The notes beneath the pieces were generated by a model that saw nothing but the letters and a program-made list of their open reading frames with translations, was not told where the DNA came from and searched no databases. Of a DNA stretch of 64,000 bases, positions 26,101-36,528 are shown piece after piece. Numbering within the stretch: position 1 is the stretch's first letter; the number at the start of each line of letters is the position of its first letter. The position numbers and the translations under genes are program-made. The DNA is taken from positions 2,508,695 through 2,572,694 of the forward strand of contig NC_059259.1 of NCBI RefSeq assembly GCF_017591435.1, written 5' to 3'. The DNA is from Portunus trituberculatus. Its lineage: Eukaryota > Arthropoda > Malacostraca > Decapoda > Portunidae.

Positions 26101-27400
26101 TAAAATAATGAACAGCCTCAGCACAACTAGAAAAGTCAGCCAGCGAACGGATAAAGGAGCTAAGGTCTGTGAATCGAGGCCAATCTGCCTTGTCTAAAAC
26201 CCAGCGTTGGGGCCGGGACTGTGGCTCAGAGTTCACAGATTCCAATAAAATAGGAAAGTGGTCACTACCGTGTAAATCCGGTAGGACCCGCCAATTAAAA
26301 TCAAGGAAAGAATTAGATGTACAAATAGAAAGATCGATAGTTATAAAAGTCTCAGTAGGAATGTGGAAATGTGTGACATCTTCAAAATTTAAAATCTCCA
26401 ATCCCTCATCCTCAATAAAAGAACCGATTGAAACCCTACGAGTATTACTAGCACCTTCATCCCTCAATGGGTGACGGCCGTTAAAATCTCCCAACAAAAG
26501 AAAAGGCGGAGTCAGATGACGCACCAGACCGTCAAGCTCACCCCTGGAGACAGGAAGCCTAGGAGGGAGATATAAACTGCAAATAGTGTAGGATCGTCCC
26601 ATAAAAACTTGAACAGCAACCACCTGAAGGGGAGAATTGAGTTGCAAGGAGGAGACAGGTATGTCTTGACGGACAAGGATAGCTGTGCCACCATGTTGGC
26701 CCTGGTCAGGGAAAGGAGTGTTAAAAAAGGCACGATAGCCAGGAGGACTAGAATAAGTACTATTACCTAGCATAGTCCCTAGTAGAGCTACACAGGCTGG
26801 AGAGAACTCCGACAATAAAGCTCGGAGTTTCCCCCATGAGGCTCGAAGGCCTCTACAGTAAGAATATGGAAATGTGTGACATCTCCAGAATTTAAAATCT
26901 CCAAATCCTCATCCTCAATAAAAGAACCGATTGAAACCCCACGAGGATTACTAGCACCTTCATCTCACAATGGGTGACGCCAGTTAAAATCTCCTAACAA
27001 AAGAAAAGGCGGAGTCAGCTGACGCACCAGACCGTCAAGCTCACCCATGGAGACAGGAACCCGAGGAGGGAGATATAAACTGCAAATAGTGTAGGATCGT
27101 CCCATAAAAACTGTAATAGCAACCACCTGAACGGGAGAGTTGAGTTGCAAGGGGACAACAGGTATGTCTTGACGGACAAGGATAGCTGTGCCACCGTGGT
27201 GGCCCTGGTCACGGAAAGGAGTGTGTAAAACAGGCACGATAGCCAGGAGGACTAGAATAAGTAGTATCACCTAGCATAGTCTCTTGTAGAGCTACACAGG
27301 CTGGAGAGAACTCCGACAATAAAGCTCGGAGTTCCCCCCATGAGGCTCGAAAGCCTCTACAGTTCCACTGTAGAAGCTTGAAGATGACTATTTAGGTGTA
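23196..27400 (-). pseudogene. ORF2 of copy 8 with an internal 0.5-kb duplication
   Basis: C-terminus with CDDCLVPLTVRHLLVEC (23196-23477). RNase H 23401-23962 with SEL for the usual AEL acidic motif. Tether and thumb 24126-24554. A long RT frame at 24572-25294 with GVPQGSILS and YVDDLHISFTA. N-terminal RT and linker in an intact 292-residue frame at 25246-26124 (KRPVPWWNAACTKAV, YRPISLTSCICK). Endonuclease 26060-26815 (YSSPPGYRAFF, LLGDFNGRHPL, GSDHFPILL). A second endonuclease start at 26965-27270 is the duplicated block. Confidence 0.9.
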
Positions 27401-27404
27401 GTGG

Positions 27405-29290
27405 ACGGGCGAGCCTTTTGAAGGGGCTGCCCGTGACTCACCTGACTAGAAATAATTAACCGACGAGAAGATACCGGGAGTTGTGATGTGCCAGGTCATT
27501 GGACTGCTGCCTTTCGGCCTGCCAGTGAGTGATGCGAACCATCATCACTCCTACCGGTACTCGGAGGACGAGGGTCAGGCTGGACTCCACTTTTTGACAC
27601 AGCGGGTCCACGAGGGACGGCTGTGACAATATCATTAGACATCTCCATGCTAAGACCGTCCTCATCACAAGAAGTCTGATCTGAGATGAAGGGCGTCACA
27701 GAAGACTGAACAGAAACTACTTGAGCTACCATTCCAAAGTGGTCCCTAGAGGACTCATGATCATGTGCACCGGGAGAACCTTAGATTGCTTAGGCTGAAC
27801 AAAATCTATCGACTCCGCAGGGCCGCGGTGCCGTTTGGTCATGCCCTTCAAAGGCTTAGGCGATACAGGAGGCAAATAGAAATCTACTACATGGGTTAGT
27901 TTGGTTAAGTCCTTATTATTCTCGTCGCTTCATGCAGGTGACTCAACTGAGTCGTCGGACAAAAAAGCAAACCTATTGGCCAAATAAACAGGACCACCCG
28001 CCCCAACAAAGTGAGAGGTAGCAGGAATTGTTGTCTTTGGACCGGCAGACTCAGCTGAAGAGCGAGCGGCCAATGAAGCATAGGGTGTCGCACCAGTAAC
28101 GTCCTTCTGGCGGTACAGGAGTTCACGGCGGGCGCTACCTAGTCTGATGAACTGAATGTTAGCAAGCTGTAAAATGTCCTACTCCAGGCGATACCTGGGG
28201 CATTGCCTGGAACGTGCCTGGTGAGGATCACGGCAATGGAAACAGTAAGCAGCAGCATTGCCATGCTCCTCAGAGTGTGAGCAATTACCACATCGAGCAG
28301 CTTCCTTACAGGAGCTTTTCCCGTGACCGTAGCCGTAGCACGAGAAACATTGAAGAGGACGAGAAACAAAACGTCTCACCCTAAGATTGATAGGACCGAT
28401 ATGAACACGGTCAGGAGGGGTGTGGAGCAAAATAAGGTGAGAAGGTCCATGTTGAAAGAGTTTCTCATCTTAGTCACCTTTTGGACTAAGCTAGGACACA
28501 TTGCTAGTATTTCCTCCTCTGAAAATTCATAAAGATCTTGACTATAAACACAACCTTTGCTGTAATTAAAGGTGGGATGAGCCTTCACGGTCTCAAACAT
28601 GCTGTCATTAGGGCAGGGGAGATGTTGCAACATCCTTGCTTGCGTAATATCTTTTGCCCGCACGAGCACCCCCTTTCCGTATTTCTTTAGATTCCCCTCA
28701 GGAATCGTGCCGATCTCTTTGGACAGGTACCGGAAGACATGGATGAAATTCCCGTGCCCATTTCTGTAGTACGCCACAAACCAACGTGGAGGCGGGATGT
28801 GGCGAACTCCTGGAACTGAATTTTCTAAGTAGTTTTCAATAACATTTGGGATGTAATCCATGTCACTGTGAAATATTACGTGACTGGAAAAATTCAGTTT
28901 TGAAGGCAGAGCCGGCAAGGGGAAGAGATGCTACATGTTCATAAGCCAGACGGGCTTTGACACATGACAGAAAAGTCACACAGCAGCGGTTAGATGGAAA
29001 ATCCTTATCATAAACAAGTCGAATGCGAAGAACCGTGCCATACACTTTGAGAAGTGAGTGCAAGTCGTCATAAGAAAATGATGGGTTAACATTTATCATC
29101 ACAAGGGAGTCATATGCAGCAGAAATACGTCCCTCAGAAGAACTCCCGGAACAGGAGACAGCTGCGGGAGGCTCTTGTGGAGGGGAATCCTCCTTCCCAC
29201 TCAGACCTGAAGATGACGTCTCGTGGGCCAGGTCAGCCACCTCACGAGAACCTGACAGTTTTTTATGTTTAACCATATGTATAAAGTTAC
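27405..29290 (-). pseudogene. ORF1 of copy 8: Gag-like protein
   Basis: N-terminal Ser/Pro-rich region with SGSREVADLAHETSSSGLSG, RRM-like segment NPSFSYDDLHSLLKVYG with VLRIRLVYDKDF (28863-29486), a long middle frame 28376-28918, knuckles CFSCYGYGHGKSSC and CFHCRDPHQARSRQC (28179-28430), and the C-terminal tail to 27405. The second knuckle has lost several residues (ARCGNCSHSEEHG). Frameshifts lie near 28870, 28430, 28170 and 27730. Confidence 0.83.
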
Positions 29291-29752
29291 ACAAAAAATT
29301 GGCTTCAGGAGCAAGGAACCACCTACTAGGACTAGAATGGGAGGGAGCGCCGGCTGCCGTGGACGGGTACTTTGTCCCCATGTGGACCTGTCGTTTTAAA
29401 AAAAAGGTCCCACATGATACGAAAGTTTGTCCACGACAGAGCTGAGACCCCCATCCCAAAGCATCCCAGCCTGGGCACCCAACCATCCACCACAGGACGG
29501 CCCCTATTGGGCGATCCCTTCAGCGGGTGGCTCCACTGGTCCACTGGCAGCCTATGTAGGAACCATTTAGTCTGGCCCCTCACTAGCGACCTTACTAGCA
29601 TGAGTAGCCCTCTCCCCCCCAAAAGGGCAGAGCAGGGGCCTAAGGCCCCTCTAGTCTATCTCACCAGGTCAGAGGGGCATGCAAGCCCCCCTCACCACGA
29701 CAAGGCGGTTCCCATCTGGGGGAGCCGCATCTCGGAAGCAGAGAAAGGGACA

Positions 29753-30965
29753 TTATAAGACTCCAGCCGAAGAAAAGTTTATGCAGAGAGATTCCATTCT
29801 CTGGCGGTCACGTGCGCCCAGGGCTGCACGATGCCTCCGGGAAACACTGGCAAAGTGCTCTGCAAAGAGGTCGGCGACAGTCCTAGGGTCTGCCACCGTT
29901 CGCCCAGCAGACAACAAAACTGGTGGGGAAGGAGCAGAATACTTCCCAGCAATTCGGCAGACTTTGTTGAAGACATCCGTAAGAGGGGTGCGGACGTTTA
30001 TGGAAGAAACATAAGCTCTCCAAGAGGCTCTTTGTGCCTCTTTCAAAACGCGGCGGCCCCGAGCTCTGCAGCGTCGAAAAGCTTCCAGACACTGCGGGTC
30101 CCCACGATGTCGCCGGAGACGAAAGAAAGTTGCCCGTTTCTCTTTTACAGCGTTAGTGCATGCTGCGGTTCACCAAGGAACGGGACGCTTAGTAAAGCGA
30201 CCGGACGTCCTAGGGATTGTCTGAAGCGCTGCTTAATGTAAAAAATCGGTAAAATAATGAACAGTCTCAGCACAAGTAGAAAAGTTAGCCAACGGACGGA
30301 TAAAAGAGCTAAGATCTGTGAAACAAGGCCTTGTCTAAAACCCAGTGAGGGGGCCTTGAATTGTGGCTCAGAGTTCACACATTCCAATAAGATAGGAAAG
30401 TGTTCACTACCGTGTAAATCCGGTAGGACCCGCCAATTAAAATCAAGGAAAGTATTAGATGTACAAATAGAAAGATCGAAAGCTGTAAAAGTCCAAGTAG
30501 GACTATGGAAATGTGTGACATACCCAGAATTTAAAATCTCCAATCCCTCATCCTCAATAAAAGAACCGATTAAAACCCAACGAGGATTACTAGCACCTTC
30601 ATCCCACACTGGGTGACGGCCGTTAAAATCTCCCAACAAGAGAAAAGGTGGAGTCAGCTGACAAACCAGGCCGTCAAGCTCACCCCTGGAGACAAGAACC
30701 CGAGGAGGGAGATATAAACTGTAAATAGTGTAGGATCGTCCCATAAAAACCTTAACAGCAACCACCTGAAGCGCACTAGGATAGCTGTGCCACCGTGGTG
30801 GCCCTGTTCGGGGATAGGAGTGCTAAAAAAGGCACGATAGCCAGGAGGACTAGAATAAGTACTATCACCTAGCATAGTCTCTTGTAGAGCTACACAGGCT
30901 GGAGAGAACTCCGAGAGTAAAGCTCAGAGTTCCCCCCACGAGGCGCGAAGGCCTCTACAGTTCCA
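29753..30965 (-). pseudogene. ORF2 N-terminal part of element X: endonuclease and linker
   Basis: Endonuclease frame at 30145-30765 (MGRSYTIYSLYLPPRV, PPFLLLGDFNGRHPVWDEG, GSEHFPILLECV) preceded by YSSPPGYRAFF (about 30840), with a short deletion between AILVR and the following strand. The linker with KEAQRASWRAYVSS and ASVSRRH is at 29753-30046. The conserved His of SDHF is kept. One frameshift near 30330 removes the FTKRPVPWWN block from frame. Confidence 0.85.
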
Positions 30966-30985
30966 CTGAAGAAGCTTGAAGATGA

Positions 30986-32885
30986 CTATTTAGGTGTAGT
31001 GGACGGGCGAGCTTTTTGAAGGGGCTGCCCATGACTCACCTGACTAGAAATAATCAACCGACGATAAGACATCGGGAGTTGAGATGTACCGGGTCGTTGA
31101 ACAGCAGCCTTTCGGCCTACCAGTGAGTAATGCGAACCATTATCACTCCTACCGGTCATCGGAAGACAAGGGTCAGGCTGGACTGCACTTTTTGACACAG
31201 CAGGTCCACGAGGAACGGCTGTGACAATATCATCGGATGTCTCCATGCTAAGACCGTCCTCATCACAAGAATCCCGATCTCAGATGGAGGGCGTTACAGA
31301 AGGCTGGATAGAAACTACTTTAACTACCATTGCAGAGCGTTCCCTAGAGGATTCACAATCATGTGCATCGGGAGAAACCTTAGATTGCTTAGGCTGAGCT
31401 ATATCTATCGACTCCGCAGAGCCGCGGTGCCGTTTGGTCACGCCCTTCAAAGGCTTAGGCGATACAGGGAGCAAATGGACATCCTCTACATGAGTGATTT
31501 TGCTCAAGTCCATATTATTCTCGTTACTTCTTAGAGATGATTCAACCGAGTCATCGGACAAAAGGGCAAACCTATTGGCCAAATGAACAAGACCACACGC
31601 CCCAACAGAGCGAGAGGTAGCAGGAAGAGTTGTCTTCGGACCGGCAGACTCAGCTGAAGAGCGAGCGGCCAATGAAGCATAGGATGTCGCACCAGTACCG
31701 TCCTTCTGGGTACAGGAGTTCACGGCGGGCACTACCAAGGCTGATGAACTGAGTGTTAGGAAGCTTTAGAATGTCCTGCTCCAGGCGATACCTAGGGCAT
31801 TGCCTGGAACGTACCTGGTGAGCATCACGGCAATGGAAACAATGAGCTGCAGCATTGCAATACTCCTCAGAATGCGAGTCTAGTGCAGAGCAATTACCAC
31901 ATTGAGAAGCTTCCTTACATGAACTTTTGCCGTGACCGTAGCCGTAGCATGAGAAACACTGAAGAGGACGGGAAATAAAACGCCTCACCCTAAGATTGAT
32001 AGGACCGATATGAACACGGTCAGGAAGGGTGGAACCAAAAGAGGTGAGAAGGACCATGTTGGAGGAGTTCCTCATCTTAGTCACCTTTTGGACTGAGCTG
32101 GGACACATAGCTAGTATTTCCTCTTCAGGAAATTCATAGAGATCCTGACGGTACACAGAACCTTTACTATAATTAAAAGTAGGATGAGCTTTATCGGTCT
32201 TAAACATACTGTCAGAAGTACATGGTAGATGTTGCAACATCCTTGTCTGCGTGATATCATTCGCTCGCACTAGCACCCCGTTACCATACTTCTTGAGGTT
32301 TCCCTTAGGAATCGTGCTGATTTCTTTGGCCAGATACCGGGAAGCAAGGATGAAATTCCCGCACACATTTCTGTAGTAAGCCAAAACACAACGTGGAGGC
32401 GGAATCTGGCGGACTTCTGGAACTGAATTTTCTAAATAGCTTTCAAAAACATTTGGGATGTAATCCAAGTCACTGTCTGAAATATTATGTGACTGGAAAA
32501 ATTCAGTTTTAAAGCCATGGCCGGCGAGGAGCAGAGGTGCTACATGTTCATAAGCCAAACGGGCTTCATCACATGACATAAACGTTACATAGCAGCGGTT
32601 AGAAGGAAAGTCCTTATCATAAACCAGTCGAATGCGAACAACCGTACCATACGCCTTGAGAAGTGAGTGCAAGGCATGATAGGAATATGATGGATTAACA
32701 TTTACCATCACAAGGGAGTCATATGCAGCAGAAATGCGTCCCTCAGAAGAACTTCCAGAACAGGAGACTGCTGTGGGAGGCCCTTGTGGAGGGAAATCTT
32801 CCTCCTTACTCAGACCTGAAGATGACGTCTCGTGGGCCAGGTCAGCCACCTCACGAGAACCTGAATGTTTTTTGTGTTTTCCCAT
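30986..32885 (-). pseudogene. ORF1 of element X: best-preserved Gag-like protein
   Basis: A frame of 411 residues (32885-31650) covers a Ser-rich N-terminus, an RRM-like segment at residues about 62-130 (NPSYSYHALHSLLKAYG, VRIRLVYDKDF, RCYVTFMS), a second basic domain at about 160-290, and three knuckles at about 310-363: CFSCYGYGHGKSSC, CGNCSALDSHSEEYC and CFHCRDAHQVRSRQC. After a frameshift near 31700 the tail continues (31738-31280, then 31246-30986), crossing one stop near 31280. The stop TAG at 30986-30988 is followed directly by the ORF2 reading, with no ATG between. Confidence 0.88.
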
Positions 32886-33379
32886 AAAAATTAGTTACAC
32901 AAAAGATTAGCCCCATGGGCAAGGGAAACCACCTACTGGGACGACAATGGAAGCGAGCGCTGGCTGCCGTGGACGGGGTACCTCGTCTCCATGCGGACCA
33001 GTCGTTTTAAAAAAAAGGTCCCACATGATACGAAAGTTTGTCCACGACAGAGCTGAGATCCCCCTCCCAAAGCATCCCAGCCTGGACACCCAACCATCCA
33101 GCACAGGACGGCCCCTATTGGGCGATCCCTCCAGCGGGTGGCTCCGCTGGTCCACTGGCAGCCTACGTAGGAACCATTTAGTCTGGCTCCTCACTGGCGA
33201 CCTTACTAGCATGGGTAGCCCTCTCCCCTCGAAAGGGCAGAGCAGGGGCCTAAGCCCCTTCTAGCCTAGCTCGCCAGGTCACAGGGCACGCAAGCCCCCC
33301 CACCACGACAAGGCGGTTCCCATCTGGGGGGGAGAGAGAGAGAGGTGGGTGGTGGTGGGGTGGTGTAGTCTTAAAAGGG

Positions 33380-34190
33380 TCCGGCGATCTCTAATACTTT
33401 TTAATTACCCTAGTACTGGGAAAGATTTGGCAACGCTGTAGCCGTGAAGTCCCCTTTTCCGGCCCCACGCAAAGTGACTCCATAGCGTGGTTTGAGTGTA
33501 GGCCATCTCTTTCAGCATCCTGCTTTGTGTCCTGAATGCGAGTATCAAGCACCCAGGAGTGGGTGGCATGGCGAACTTGAATATGTGGCCGAGAGACATA
33601 CAGCCTATTAAAGGTATGTGTAGCAGAGACGAGATCACTATACAACTGGTTGGGAGAAGAAAGGTCAAAACATCGGGCTCATGAAAATGATGTAGGTTGG
33701 GCAGTACTTAGGAGGCACAGCAATGTGTAAATGAAAGCTGGGAGGCGAAAAATTACTTGATAGAGAGTACATAAATCGGAGCGCAACGTGGTCAGAAAAT
33801 AAAGATGGACGAGAGACGATACCAAGCCAGCAGTGAGGATGTAGTTCAAAGTGTCTCCCTGTGAGTGCGTAGCACCACCAGTGTCCCAGCGCGTCAAGCG
33901 TTGCCTGTATTATGTATGTATGTATGCCAGGAGACGAAGACCATTATGATTGCATGAGGCAGATGGATCACCCAAGTCAGGATACCGTGCATTAAAGTCC
34001 CCATATATACCACGCCACGCACAGTTGGAGGAAGAAGAGCCTGAAGTACGAGTCTGGCAAGGGAAGAATAAACATTGCATAACTGAAGTATATACCCAAT
34101 GTTCATGTGATACCTCAAACAGCTGGAAGGTCATATCAGGATCGGTGGAAGTTTGAAGAAGGCGATAGGGCAAGTAATGTTTGTCGGTGA
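33380..34190 (-). pseudogene. Endonuclease fragment of a different non-LTR retrotransposon
   Basis: The minus strand encodes the block GDFNARYPDLGDP followed by NHNGLRLLAYI (about 33915-33995), and then TRWDTGGATHSQGDTLNYI (about 33835-33895), spread over several frames. This is the pattern of APE-type endonuclease motifs (GDFN, then the T/LD-type motif) in I/Nimb-like ORF2 proteins, but the sequence is clearly not the family around it. The left end is cut by the 5' end of X and the right end by the GGAT tail at 34191. The 260 bp nearest X may be linker sequence. I cannot name the family. Confidence 0.55.
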
Positions 34191-34405
34191 GGAGGATGGA
34201 TGGATGGATGGATTTAAGTCGAGGCGCCGCAACTGCGAAGGTCATATGGCGCCGCTACAATGTTAATTAAAACCATATAGTTTATAAAATCTAACTAAAA
34301 GCAATTAAAAACAATGAAATTGAAAGTAACTAAAAATATTAAAAATACAATAAAACGAAATAAAACATTAAAATACATATAATAGAATAAATTCACAAAT
34401 TGGGG

Positions 34406-34465
34406 ACGGATGGATGGATGGATTTAAGTTAGGCGCCGCAACATCGAAGGTCATGGCGCAGCTAT
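34406..34465 (-). mobile_element. 60-bp minimal retro-insertion of the I-like 3' end
   Basis: Contains only a GGAT tail (34409-34422), the GGCGCC motif and about 25 further 3'UTR bases. It is flanked by the exact 10-bp direct repeat CAAATTGGGG (34396-34405 and 34466-34475), which is the expected mark of target-primed insertion. It carries no coding sequence. Confidence 0.82.
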
Positions 34466-35092
34466 CAAATTGGGGCGAAGGCCAGCTTCTCCCAAGTAGT
34501 TAAAAATATCATGGCCAGGGGCCAGACATGCTGGTCCAGAGCATGGACCAGATGTCTCTCTAAGCAGATGCTCAGAGAGATAATAGACACCGCTATCTCT
34601 ACAGCGACACCGGTAGAGGCAGCGGTGTCTTAAGTCAATCAAACTAGGGCACTCCACCAGCAAGTGCCGCACGGTAAGCAGCACCAGGCAGTCATCACAG
34701 TAGGGTTGAGGGTCTCTGGTCAACAAATATCTTTGTGTAAGATACGTGTGACCGATTCGTAGCCGCGCTAATAGAATCTGTGTACGGCGGTCGCGGATAT
34801 GAGCGTATGTCCAGTCTTAGAGAACGGAAGTAGTGATCTCTCCTATTTTCGAGGTGGTAACCCCCGTTTGCCACCTCCTCTGCCATCTTGCAACAATCGC
34901 CAGACGAATGCACTGGAGTACATCTCGAAAAGGGACCGGGGCAGGGGTTGGAGCGCGACTTGCTGCCTCTTTAGGAACGGGATCTGCGTGTTCATTCCTG
35001 GGAACACCAACGTGACCAGGGACCCAGCAGAACCCAACACAATATCCTCTTTTGGTAAGCAGATATAGCCACTCTAAAGCTGATAAAACCAA
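34451..35092 (-). pseudogene. ORF2 C-terminal fragment of copy 11 (RNase H end, zinc motif)
   Basis: The 34817-35092 frame holds the end of RNase H (FCWVPGHVGVPRNEHADPV, where the usual ADRL is altered to ADPV). The 34451-34726 frame holds CDDCLVLLTVRHLLVEC and extends to LGEAGLRPN. There is a frameshift between them near 34760. The upstream RT is absent. Confidence 0.85.
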
Positions 35093-35407
35093 TGGGTTAA
35101 GGGAAAAATTATTGAAGAGGAGAGAGCAGTAAGAGCACTGCGAGAATCACTAAAAATTGTAAAAGATGAAACCGGGAGAGCAAAAATAATCTGTTAAGCA
35201 AGGACTATGGCAAACAGCTCTGCAGAAAAGACAGGTGCCACTGAAGGAAGGCTACCAGACCAGTAGAAGGAGGAAAACCATACTTAACCCAATAACTGTA
35301 TCGGATTTGAAACCATCAGTAAAGGCAGGGATGGCATCAGATGGACGTAGGCCACGTCAGACGATGCGACACAGCGTGCATGTTTGTCCCCGGCGGTTCC
35401 CGCAACA

Positions 35408-35480
35408 CACCAGAACGCGGTGCATGGGTTATAAGTCGCGCGCCACGAGCCTCCCTGGCAGTGTTGGGTTCACGCAGCGA
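35408..35480 (+). repeat. 73-bp direct repeat, left copy
   Basis: Begins CACCAGAACGCGGTGCATG and ends TTCACGCAGCGA. It matches 36251-36323 at 66 of 73 positions by eye. The two copies bracket the hAT-like gene remnant. They are too long to be a target-site duplication. Confidence 0.85.
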
Positions 35481-35502
35481 ACTGTCTCGCTGCGTAAACC
35501 CA
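35465..35502. repeat. Short palindrome with a 6-nt loop
   Basis: TGGGTTCACGCAGCGA (35465-35480) pairs with TCGCTGCGTAAACCCA (35487-35502) with one mismatch. It starts in the end of the 73-bp repeat, and CAGGTTGCCAACTGG, which resembles hAT-type ends, follows at 35501. It may be the junction of two terminal inverted repeats. Confidence 0.7.
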
Positions 35503-35815
35503 GGTTGCCAACTGGCGTTTTTCACTGCCAAATTTAACCATTTTTGGCAGTAAAAAGTGTGTTTGGCAGTGAAAAAACGACAATTTAGCATTTTGGCATT
35601 GAAAATTTCTAAATTTGGCAGTCAAGAAACCGAGTGATGTAATTTTGGTTACTATTTTGTAATAAATTATTATTCTCGGCAACAACTAAACCCATGCCTT
35701 CGATACACGTTACAATACGCGTACGGCTCTGGTATTCTCGGGCTCTCGCAAGTCTCAAGCCCGTCAGTAGTCACTCGGTACATTCTGGTGCTCGCACGCT
35801 TCTGAACTCGCCACG

Positions 35816-36250
35816 ATGTTTAAGTGGATAGGACAGTACGATTCTGGGAGAAAGTACCAGGATACATGGGAGAAGGACTTCCCATGGTTAACAAAAGCAA
35901 AAGGTGGAACAGAATCAGCATTTTGTAAAGTGTGTCAGAAAATTCTGCAGCCCAGGAAAACTACCATTGCTTTGGAAAATTGCATTGGGTATTCCAGTGA
36001 TGGTGTGAGCAACATGACTGGAGAAAATAATTCTCTCTGGTCTCGAATTAAGCAAGCGTCTCCAAACTGAGAAAATGGGATGCTCATGCCACAGCTTAGC
36101 TCTCTGCGTACAAAAAGGTTTTGATACACTTCCATCATCTTTAGGGTTCATGCTCCTTGAAATCCCTAAATGGTTCAGAAAAAGCACCCTGAGACGCGAG
36201 AACTATAAGGTTTTGTTTGAGTCGATGAACACTGGAGAAGAAAGAGACGG
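35816..36250 (+). pseudogene. Deleted hAT-like transposase gene (ZBED/ZMYM-type relative)
   Basis: The ATG at 35816 opens 84 codons. DTWEKDFPWLTKAK and FCKVCQKIL are the N-terminal zinc-finger (BED-like) part. The chain then jumps directly from KTTIALEN to GYSSDGVSNMTGENNSLW, which in relatives lies well inside the RNase H-like catalytic core, so the segment in between is missing. After a stop at SPN the reading continues in another frame as CHSLALCVQKGF, LPSSLGFMLLEIPKWF and YKVLFESMN, also typical of this family. It would be inactive. The family assignment is by remembered motif similarity. Confidence 0.7.
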
Positions 36251-36323
36251 CACCAGAAAGCGGTGCATAGGTTAAAAGTCGCGCACCACGAGCCTTCCCG
36301 GCAGCGTTGGGTTCACGCAGCGA
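36251..36323 (+). repeat. 73-bp direct repeat, right copy
   Basis: Right-hand partner of 35408-35480. It begins CACCAGAAAGCGGTGCATA and ends TTCACGCAGCGA. Between here and about 36529 I see no gene or repeat. Confidence 0.85.
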
Positions 36324-36528
36324 GTGTCAGAGGGTGACGCGACATCAATATCTCATCATGACAGTGACAGTGCCTCCTACCTACCCTACCTAGTGACATT
36401 ATTATTTTTTTTCATACTACTCTTATCTGCAATGCATCAGATTATTATAAACTACTGTTGTACCGGAAAGGAAAAAAAAAATAGATAAAAAAATCTAAAT
36501 AGTGTACATTGTCATCTTAATCATTTAC

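Larger units (their letters stand above)
23004..29724 (-). mobile_element. Full-length I-like retrotransposon copy 8 inserted in X
   Basis: Flanked by CCGCATTTCGG (22993-23003) and CCGCATCTCGG (29725-29735), a 10/11 target duplication. The tail GGATGGATGGATGG is at 23002-23015, and the GC-rich 5' end is at about 29722. The element is 6.7 kb because the start of the endonuclease region is duplicated in tandem: 26352-26860 and 26861-27364 share about 94 percent by eye. This removes any single-frame ORF2. Confidence 0.88.
29725..33331 (-). mobile_element. I-like retrotransposon X, 5' piece (part 3 of 3)
   Basis: Starts within ORF2 at CCGCATCTCGG, exactly where the 20857-23003 piece stops, and carries the linker, endonuclease, ORF1 and 5'UTR to the 5' end at about 33331 (plus strand CCATCTGGGGGG). 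The summed pieces of X are about 6.1 kb, the length of the intact copies, which supports the reconstruction. No target duplication could be recognised between the outer flanks at 3919 and 33332. Confidence 0.82.
34190..35343 (-). mobile_element. 5'-truncated I-like copy 11, split by a 60-bp insertion
   Basis: Tail (GGAT)n at 34195-34213, 3'UTR with GGCGCC pairs, then from 34466 the rest of the 3'UTR and the ORF2 C-terminus up to about 35343. The 3'UTR is continuous if 34406-34465 plus one copy of CAAATTGGGG (34396-34405 or 34466-34475) is removed. This copy is more diverged than the others (for example LENRRDHYFRS in the RNase H/C-terminal region). Confidence 0.8.
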
